DNA of 9,973 bases. Origin: Candidatus Methanomethylophilaceae archaeon (GTDB taxonomy: Archaea > Thermoplasmatota > Thermoplasmata > Methanomassiliicoccales > Methanomethylophilaceae). Shown in pieces: positions 5,645 through 9,973 of this stretch (within the stretch, counting starts at the first letter, position 1; every line of letters begins with the position of its first letter). The notes beneath the pieces were generated by a model. That model made no database searches. It was not told the DNA's origin and saw only the letters and a program-made list of their open reading frames with translations. Position numbers and translations under genes: made by a program. The stretch covers positions 1-9,973 of the forward strand of contig JAFPVN010000029.1 in NCBI GenBank assembly GCA_017395275.1, written 5' to 3'.

Positions 5645-6151
5645 TCAGTGTCCGCGCTCCCTGCGGAGACGTTCGGCGAGTGTACGTACGGCATCTATGT
5701 CCGACAGCCTCCCGGACATCTCCGCAAGATCGAGACCGAGGCGTTCCGCCAGGGATTCCAGCGTGCAGTCCTTCGACCTGTCCCTCCTGTCGGAGGGACC
5801 TCCGAAGGTGGACTGCACGAATCCTCTGACATCCGAATCGCACACCCTCAGGCCGATAAGCCTGACGGGATGCCTCGGGACCATGTACAGCATCGGCGCG
5901 GTCTTCATGAACACCGCGTGTCCCCCGCCCGATTGGGACACGGGTATCCCCCAGTCTATCCTCTCGCCGTTGGCGTACTCCACGCTCAGGACCGCGCGGT
6001 TCCATTGGATTCCGAGACGCTCGGCGTTGCCCGCCGCGTGATATGACAGGAGAAGGAGCATCTCCTTTAGGAGATCGAGGTCGGAGACATACCTCGCCAA
6101 GGGTATGTAACCGTAGAATCCCTGTCCGTCCCCGTCCGCATTCATGTCCAT
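5645..6151 (-). CDS. Stand-alone protein resembling the little-finger (IMS_C) domain of Y-family DNA polymerases
   Basis: A 168-residue protein with no catalytic domain of any kind visible. The middle looks like the DinB/UmuC little finger: helix LDLLKEMLLLLSYHAAGNAERLGI, strand NRAVLSVEYANGERIDWGIPV, and the closing strand HPVRLIGLRVCDSD. The last corresponds to the RPVRLLGV.VS segment that ends the polymerase little finger. The palm and fingers (YxD...SxDE motifs) that should precede it are absent; the region upstream is an AT-rich promoter area. About 60 residues of charged helical tail follow the domain. In Y-family enzymes this domain grips the template and sets lesion specificity. Here it may be a decayed polymerase remnant or a separate DNA-binding protein. 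The start is ATG 6151, about 26 nt from a TATA-like GTTAACTTTA, hence probably leaderless; ATG 6145 is the alternative. The homology is by eye and of moderate strength. Confidence 0.55.
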   Translation of the reverse strand: MDMNADGDGQGFYGYIPLARYVSDLDLLKEMLLLLSYHAAGNAERLGIQWNRAVLSVEYANGERIDWGIPVSQSGGGHAVFMKTAPMLYMVPRHPVRLIGLRVCDSDVRGFVQSTFGGPSDRRDRSKDCTLESLAERLGLDLAEMSGRLSDIDAVRTLAERLRRERGH

Positions 6152-6175
6152 GTCCCCTATGGCATCGCCAGACTG

Positions 6176-6185
6176 TAAAGTTAAC
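6176..6185 (-). promoter_or_regulatory. Possible TATA box of the little-finger-like gene
   Basis: GTTAACTTTA on the minus strand is centred about 26-28 bp before ATG 6151. The predicted start would fall on or next to the ATG, which fits a leaderless transcript. No ribosome binding site is well placed for ATG 6151 (GGGG lies only 2 nt away). Confidence 0.4.
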
Positions 6186-6221
6186 CTCTGCCTACGTGAC
6201 CTTTGATGACTTCGGGGCGAT

Positions 6222-6299
6222 AATTTGCATATTATACCGATTATAATCTGCATATTGAGTTATTAATCTGTATATTTTATATTTTAGAATATGCATATT
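6222..6299. promoter_or_regulatory. Array of four 12-bp operator-like repeats between the divergent genes
   Basis: Four copies of AATNTGYATATT occur: 6222-6233 (AATTTGCATATT), 6245-6256 (AATCTGCATATT), 6265-6276 (AATCTGTATATT) and 6288-6299 (AATATGCATATT, a perfect palindrome). Their starts are 23, 20 and 23 bp apart, about two DNA turns each, so bound dimers would sit on one face of the helix. The last copy lies between the Fic TATA box and its start codon, and the third abuts that TATA box, as expected for a repressor array. The array could also control the divergent gene, whose promoter lies about 40 bp away. The regulator is not known; the winged helix of the Fic protein is one candidate. 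Confidence 0.7.
6275..6286 (+). promoter_or_regulatory. TATA box of the Fic gene
   Basis: TTTTATATTTTA is the strongest TATA-like run in the window. Its centre (about 6280) is 26 bp before ATG 6306, placing the transcript start on the start codon. It is flanked closely by two operator-like repeats. Confidence 0.65.
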
Positions 6300-6305
6300 A
6301 TCACG

Positions 6306-7343
6306 ATGAGGACGTACGATTACACTTTCATCGAGGATCTTGCCCTGCCTTCCAGCATGTTCAATTCGATGCACAGGATCCTCTCCATGAACGATATGCT
6401 GGAACAGTCGATATCCGGCAATCCAGAGATACTATCCAGACTGATGGAGATCGCATCGGTCGAATCCGTCAAAGGTAGCAATGCGATAGAGGGGATAGCC
6501 TCCACCGACGAACGCATACGCGGGATCGTCCTCCATGATACGGAGCCGATCGGTCACGACGAGAAGGCCATCTCGGGATACAGGGATGCGCTCGAACTGA
6601 TCCATACGGGCTGGGAGGGCATCCGGTTCGATGAAGCGACGATGTGCAGGCTCCACAGGACGATGTACGCGGGGATAGGCGGAGGCGGCCGCTTCAAGGT
6701 GAACGACAACGTGATAATCGACAGGACGCCCGAAGGTACCACGGTGAGATGGACACCAGTACCTGCCGCGGAGACGGAACAGAACCTGCACTCGATGGTC
6801 CTCGCTTACATGGAGGCATGCGGCAACCCGGGGATCGGATCCCTCCTCCTCATCCCCTGCGTCATACTCGATTTCCTGTGCATCCACCCCTTCGGGGACG
6901 GGAACGGAAGGGTATCCAGACTTCTGACGGACCTCCTGATGTACCGTCACGGACTGAGCGTACAGAGATACATCTCGATGGAATCCGTGATAAACGCGGA
7001 CAGGGACGGATACTACGATGCCCTGAAGGCATCCTCCGAAGGATGGCACGAGAACAGGAACGATTATGTCCCATTCATAAGGTACTTCGTCGGTGTGCTG
7101 GACACCTGCATAAGGGATCTGGACAGACGCAGGATCGCGGTTGGCCCGAAGAGGAACGGTAAGACGGAGAGGATCGAGTCCGTCGTCCTCGAATCCCTCA
7201 CGCCGATCTCGAAGAAGGAGATCTGCGACATCCTGCTGGACGTGTCCCCGAGCACCGTCGAATCGGTGCTCTCCAGGATGCTGAAGGAAGGCAGGATAGT
7301 CAAGACCGGCTCCACCAAATCAGCCAGGTACAGGCGGGCGTGA
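6306..7343 (+). CDS. Fic-domain protein (adenylyltransferase type) with C-terminal winged helix
   Basis: A 345-residue protein. The Fic core motif HPFGDGNGR is at 194-202 with the trailing Arg at 205, complete for catalysis (His as base, Asp/Glu position D198 for the metal, GNGR for the phosphates). An N-terminal helix carries SNAIEG (58-63), the (S/T)xxxE(G/N) inhibitory motif whose Glu blocks ATP binding, making this a self-inhibited class II Fic enzyme. Residues from about 285 to 345 form a winged-helix-like end (PISKKEICDILLDVSPSTVESVLSRMLKEGRIV, then TKSARYRR). Fic proteins of this layout transfer AMP to hydroxyl side chains of target proteins; targets here are unknown. ATG 6306 is preferred because the earlier ATG at 6291 falls inside an operator-like palindrome and would precede the expected transcript start. 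The winged helix could read the operator array upstream, giving autoregulation; this is inference. Confidence 0.93.
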   Translation: MRTYDYTFIEDLALPSSMFNSMHRILSMNDMLEQSISGNPEILSRLMEIASVESVKGSNAIEGIASTDERIRGIVLHDTEPIGHDEKAISGYRDALELIHTGWEGIRFDEATMCRLHRTMYAGIGGGGRFKVNDNVIIDRTPEGTTVRWTPVPAAETEQNLHSMVLAYMEACGNPGIGSLLLIPCVILDFLCIHPFGDGNGRVSRLLTDLLMYRHGLSVQRYISMESVINADRDGYYDALKASSEGWHENRNDYVPFIRYFVGVLDTCIRDLDRRRIAVGPKRNGKTERIESVVLESLTPISKKEICDILLDVSPSTVESVLSRMLKEGRIVKTGSTKSARYRRA

Positions 7344-7389
7344 GCGGACCGCGGCGGCAGCGAAGAACGAGAAAGGGGAAAGCGTTTGG

Positions 7390-7406
7390 CGCCCGCGGAG
7401 CGGGCG
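7390..7406. terminator. GC-rich hairpin between converging genes
   Basis: Arms CGCCCGC (7390-7396) and GCGGGCG (7400-7406) form a perfect 7-bp stem over a GGA loop. It lies between the Fic stop and the stop of the minus-strand membrane-protein gene, so it may help end both transcripts. No T tract is present. Confidence 0.4.
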
Positions 7407-7413
7407 ACAGTCA

Positions 7414-7644
7414 TCACAGGAAGTCGAAGAATCCCTTGGGGATGTCGATCTTACCTTCCGAATCCGATGGCACCTTGATCGCGACGTAGATCCCCTCGAT
7501 GATACCGATGAGACCACCGAAGAAGACGATGTACAGGATCAGGTGCACGATTCCGGGGACGATCCTGCCGGACAGCAGCTTCATGAGCCACGCGAACGGG
7601 AGGATGTCCAGGATGACGTACAAAATCTTATTCATTTTGTCCAT
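7414..7644 (-). CDS. Small membrane protein with two transmembrane segments, function unknown
   Basis: A 76-residue protein I do not recognise with confidence. Two hydrophobic stretches stand out: about residues 7-24 (ILYVILDILPFAWLMKLL) and 29-56 (a glycine-rich run ending GLIGIIEGIYVAIK), joined by a short SGRIVPG turn. A charged then aromatic tail (IDIPKGFFDFL) follows. ATG 7644 is preferred because GGGTGA on the minus strand (7655-7650) is a good archaeal ribosome binding site 5 nt upstream. The GTG at 7653 overlaps that site, and ATG 7635 is too far away. An AT-rich AATAAAAATT lies about 40 bp upstream as a TATA box, so it is probably a single-gene transcript. The general look resembles small bacterial and archaeal membrane proteins of the Pmp3/TM2 size class, but no family motif is clear. 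Confidence 0.65.
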   Translation of the reverse strand: MDKMNKILYVILDILPFAWLMKLLSGRIVPGIVHLILYIVFFGGLIGIIEGIYVAIKVPSDSEGKIDIPKGFFDFL

Positions 7645-7680
7645 TGGTTTCACCCAATTTCGATATGAAATCGAATAGTC

Positions 7681-7692
7681 AATTTTTATTCT
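7681..7692 (-). promoter_or_regulatory. Probable TATA box of the small membrane-protein gene
   Basis: AGAATAAAAATT on the minus strand is centred near 7687, putting a transcript start near 7661 and a leader of about 16 nt that contains GGGTGA. A partial dyad, ATTTC-GATAT-GAAAT (7657-7671), spans the predicted start and could be an operator. Confidence 0.5.
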
Positions 7693-7711
7693 TAGCTTAA
7701 CAGGGCGCCGA

Positions 7712-8365
7712 TCACATTTTCCGGAACCCGCGGAACATCCAGGCGAACACTGAATGCAGCACGTAGTAGACCGTTCCGATTATGTACCTGCTTATCCCGC
7801 GCACCTCGACCCTGCCAGCCTTGATCTCCTCGATGACGTCCTGCCATGTCTTACAATCATCGGATATGACCACGTACGCCCACCCCGCTGCGAACCTGTT
7901 GTGGGCGTCGCTCCCGGCGGTGACCATCTTGCCGAACGATTGTGCCAGCTTCTTGGATCTGTAGTTTGCGCCGGGCGTCGATTTGGAGTTCTTGGCCTCT
8001 ATGCCGTCGAACTCGGGGATGACGTTCTTCCTGCCGAGACCGGACCACCATCTGTAAGGATGTGCGGCGATGGCGATGCCGCCGGCCTCGTGGATGGAAT
8101 CGATGGTCTCCTTCACCCCCATGCCCTTGGGTATCTCCCTGTCGATCCCCAGCGCGATGATGTGCCCCTCGCTGGAGGACACCTCCTCCGCCGGTATGAT
8201 GATTATATCGGGGTCGTCCTTCACCTCCGCATAGGCGGCGAAGCTGTTGTGATCCGTGATCGCTATGCAACCGAATCCTCTGCGCTTGCACTGCCTGACG
8301 ACCTTCGCTGCCGGCGACCAGCCGTCGTCGGAGTACTTGGTGTGGAGGTGGAGGTCCGCCTTCAT
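7712..8365 (-). CDS. PHP-domain metal-dependent phosphoesterase
   Basis: A 217-residue protein carrying the PHP metal-binding motifs in order: DLHLHTKYSDDG (His6, His8, Asp14), ITDHN (Asp38, His39), AEEVSSSEGHI (Glu60/61, His68), AHPYRWW (His102), GIEAKN (Glu123) and GSDAH (Asp153, His155). These would hold a two- or three-metal centre acting on phosphate esters. Relatives include 3',5'-nucleotide bisphosphate phosphatases and histidinol phosphatase, so the substrate is not settled. The last 27 residues (ISRYIIGTVYYVLHSVFAWM, then FRGFRKM) are hydrophobic and basic, unlike the rest, and could dock on the membrane or a partner. ATG 8365 overlaps the upstream stop as ATGA, and homology starts there; longer in-frame starts lie inside the upstream gene. 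It is the last gene of the metG operon. Confidence 0.9.
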   Translation of the reverse strand: MKADLHLHTKYSDDGWSPAAKVVRQCKRRGFGCIAITDHNSFAAYAEVKDDPDIIIIPAEEVSSSEGHIIALGIDREIPKGMGVKETIDSIHEAGGIAIAAHPYRWWSGLGRKNVIPEFDGIEAKNSKSTPGANYRSKKLAQSFGKMVTAGSDAHNRFAAGWAYVVISDDCKTWQDVIEEIKAGRVEVRGISRYIIGTVYYVLHSVFAWMFRGFRKM

Positions 8366-8949
8366 AATGCGGGGGCACCGTCCATGATGTCCGATTCTAC
8401 GGTCACAAGGCATCCGTTGCCGTCACTGAGCGGCACAGCCTTATCGCCGTCGATGACAGCGACGATGCGCTCCGGGGCGTTCCCGGGGAGCTCGATGTCC
8501 ATTCCCATGAACTTTCCGTCGACGACCTTCGCGATCTTCATGGTGACCCTCTCTACGTGTTTCATATCGGCGCGGGACTCGGAGATCTCCATGCCGCAGT
8601 CGAAACGGGTCCCGTTGGGGACGTCGTATGCGGGATCCAGCAGCTGGAGGCTGCTGCCTCCCATGTCCAGATCCTCGGCAGCCATCAGCATCCCGAAGGA
8701 TTTTACCCCGCGGAAGTTGGCTGGTTTAAGATTGGATATGAGCATCAGCTTCCTTCCCACCATCCTCTCCGGAGGATAGAAAGACTTGATGTTCGTGACG
8801 ACGGTCCTGGGCTCCTCCTCGCCGACGTCCACCTTCAGGACGTACAGCTTCTCGGCGTCCGGGTGGTCCGCCACCTCTGTCACGGTGCCTACGCGGATGT
8901 CAAGTCTCCTGAAGGCTGCGAACGGTTCGTTGACCTCGTCTGCCATCAT
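8362..8949 (-). CDS. Free-standing tRNA-binding (EMAPII/CsaA-type OB-fold) protein paralogous to the MetRS C-terminus
   Basis: A 195-residue protein. Residues about 10-118 are the tRNA-binding OB fold: FRRLDIRVGTVTEVADHPDAEKLYVLKVDVG, TVVTNIKSF, GRKLMLISNLKPANFRGVKSFGMLMAAED and LLDPAYDVPNGTRFD, all family hallmarks. Residues about 119-195 form a second, strand-rich segment containing VDGKFMGMDIEL and IVAVIDGDKAVPLSDGNG that is not part of the standard domain. Both parts align with the end of the MetRS encoded just upstream, so this is a tandem paralogue. Such domains bind tRNA or dimerise synthetases; this one may be a MetRS partner or a tRNA chaperone. ATG 8949 overlaps the metG stop (ATGA) with GGAGG 4 nt away. 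ATG 8946, next codon, has the better 7-nt spacing. Confidence 0.88.
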   Translation of the reverse strand: MMADEVNEPFAAFRRLDIRVGTVTEVADHPDAEKLYVLKVDVGEEEPRTVVTNIKSFYPPERMVGRKLMLISNLKPANFRGVKSFGMLMAAEDLDMGGSSLQLLDPAYDVPNGTRFDCGMEISESRADMKHVERVTMKIAKVVDGKFMGMDIELPGNAPERIVAVIDGDKAVPLSDGNGCLVTVESDIMDGAPAL

Positions 8950-9973
8950 CTCACCTCCGCTCCGTCGCCGATGGGGCGTCCTACGGTCGCGACAGATTTC
9001 TTACCGTCTCCGAGGGGCAGTGCCCTGCCTCCGTCGATGACCGCTGCCACGCTCGAAGGTGAGCCTGCTGGCACATCGATCGGGACGTCCTCGGATACGA
9101 ACTTCCCGTCCTTAACCGAGGACAGTCTGAGCTTGACGACGGCAAAGTGCTTGTTGTAATCGATAGTTGATTTTTCTCCGCCGAATCCGCAGTCGTACCT
9201 GGTACCGGGGGCTGCGTCGTCCGAGGGCTCCAGAAGGGCGAGGTTGCCCTTGCTGTCCTCGGCGGTCAGCAGCATTCCGCAGGATTCCACTCCCCTGAGC
9301 ATCCTCGGAGCGAGGTTGAACACCGCGATGACCTTCTTCCCGACGAGGTCCTCCGCTTTGTAGTAGGCCTTGATTCCGGAGCAGATGGTCCTCTGCTCGG
9401 TGCCGAAGTCGATGGTGAACATGAACAGCTTGTCGGCGTTGGGGTGGTCGCCGGCGGTGAGCACCTTGCCGACCCTGAGGTCCAGTTTCTTGAATGAATC
9501 GAAGGGTTCGGCAGCCTTGGGCTTCTCCTCCTTGGCGGGTTCGGCGAACAGCTCGGGGAACAGCGCCTTGAGGTCGATCTTGCCGTAGACGGGCACGGAC
9601 TCCTTGAGAACGGTCCCCTCCGGTATGGGCTCGAAGACCGCCTTGTACCCGGCCTCCTCCAATGTACCCTGAAGACCGAGGAATCCCCAGATCTTCTCCG
9701 AGGACTTCGGCATGAACGGCCAGGCCATGATGGCCAGCGCCTTCACGACCCTTATGTTGTCGGCTAGGACGCGTCCGCAGGCCTCCTTGTCCTCCTTGAT
9801 CAATTTCCAGGGAGCGCAGGAGTTGAAGTACTCGTTGCCGAAGTGGGCCAATGCCATCACATCCTGTATGGCCTTCTTGAAGTCGCATCCCTCGAGGTGA
9901 GAGTTGTAAGCATCGTAGTACTCCTTTATCGCCGCGTCCACCTTCGCGTCGGGCGACGGGTTGGAGGGGACGG
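8946..9973 (-). CDS. metG: Methionyl-tRNA synthetase, C-terminal part (gene runs off the window)
   Basis: The frame is open to the window edge, so the catalytic domain (HIGH/KMSKS) lies outside; about 341 residues are visible. The first roughly 110 are the helical anticodon-binding domain: AYNSHLEGCDFKKAIQDVMAL, NEYFNSCAPWKLIKED and LAIMAWPFMPKSSEKIWGFLG are characteristic MetRS stretches. A charged linker (PAKEEKPKAAEPF) leads to a tRNA-binding OB fold (FKKLDLRVGKVLTAGDHPNADKL, MLRGVESCGMLLTAED). About 80 further residues follow, with VKDGKFVSEDVPIDV and VAAVIDGGRALPLGDG. MetRS charges initiator and elongator tRNA-Met in the cytoplasm; the OB domain aids dimerisation and tRNA binding. The C-terminal tail beyond the OB fold is longer than in typical bacterial MetRS and is shared with the next gene. 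It is the first visible gene of a three-gene operon. Confidence 0.93.
   Translation of the reverse strand, partial: VPSNPSPDAKVDAAIKEYYDAYNSHLEGCDFKKAIQDVMALAHFGNEYFNSCAPWKLIKEDKEACGRVLADNIRVVKALAIMAWPFMPKSSEKIWGFLGLQGTLEEAGYKAVFEPIPEGTVLKESVPVYGKIDLKALFPELFAEPAKEEKPKAAEPFDSFKKLDLRVGKVLTAGDHPNADKLFMFTIDFGTEQRTICSGIKAYYKAEDLVGKKVIAVFNLAPRMLRGVESCGMLLTAEDSKGNLALLEPSDDAAPGTRYDCGFGGEKSTIDYNKHFAVVKLRLSSVKDGKFVSEDVPIDVPAGSPSSVAAVIDGGRALPLGDGKKSVATVGRPIGDGAEVR

Noticed and set aside
6152..6253. A longer start (ATG 6253) for the little-finger-like gene.
   Set aside because: It would begin inside an operator-like repeat and encode an Arg/Ser-rich stretch without homology. The TATA-like box near 6180 points to ATG 6151.
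6222..6299. The repeat array as a small CRISPR.
   Set aside because: The units are only 12 bp, the gaps are 8-11 bp, and the sites are near-palindromic and placed around a promoter. They fit operators, not CRISPR repeats and spacers.

Overview
The window looks like a GC-rich piece of a euryarchaeal chromosome, most likely from the Methanomassiliicoccales or a related Thermoplasmata lineage. The supporting signs are archaeal TATA-box promoters at the expected distance from leaderless starts, GGTGA/GGAGG ribosome binding sites, frequent AGG arginine codons, an FtsZ-type GTPase preceded by a ribbon-helix-helix (RHH) regulator, archaeal-type IorAB, and a type II tRNA-Leu with an encoded CCA. None of the 13 gene ends uses TAG (12 TGA, 1 TAA). 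That fits a lineage that reserves UAG for pyrrolysine, but it is a small sample and the taxonomic call is an inference.

Layout from left to right. (1) 1-1059, plus strand: the end of a tandem RHH regulator, then a short FtsZ homologue that keeps the GTP-binding half but lacks the catalytic T7 loop and the C-terminal domain. (2) 1060-1150: two strong hairpins between converging genes. (3) 1151-3567, minus strand: iorB and iorA, the two subunits of indolepyruvate:ferredoxin oxidoreductase, overlapping by ATGA. (4) 3622-4323: a thymidylate kinase-like gene (minus) and tRNA-Leu(UAG) (plus) transcribed divergently from one short AT-rich promoter region that holds a perfect palindrome. (5) 4333-5566, minus strand: a TfoX N-terminal-domain protein and a CPBP intramembrane protease. 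(6) 5645-7343: a small protein resembling only the little-finger domain of a Y-family DNA polymerase (minus) and a Fic-domain protein with a C-terminal winged helix (plus). They diverge from an AT-rich control region carrying four regularly spaced copies of a 12-bp near-palindrome. (7) 7414-7644, minus: a small membrane protein. (8) 7712-9973, minus: an operon of metG (3' part only), a free-standing copy of the MetRS C-terminal tRNA-binding region, and a PHP-domain phosphoesterase, each overlapping the next by ATGA.

Most genes are housekeeping (MetRS, tRNA-Leu, IorAB, TMP kinase). The least ordinary parts are the RHH plus short-FtsZ pair, the Fic/little-finger pair with its operator-like repeats, and the duplicated MetRS C-terminal module with an extra C-terminal domain shared by both copies. 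All functional calls come from reading motifs in the translated sequence; no database search was run.
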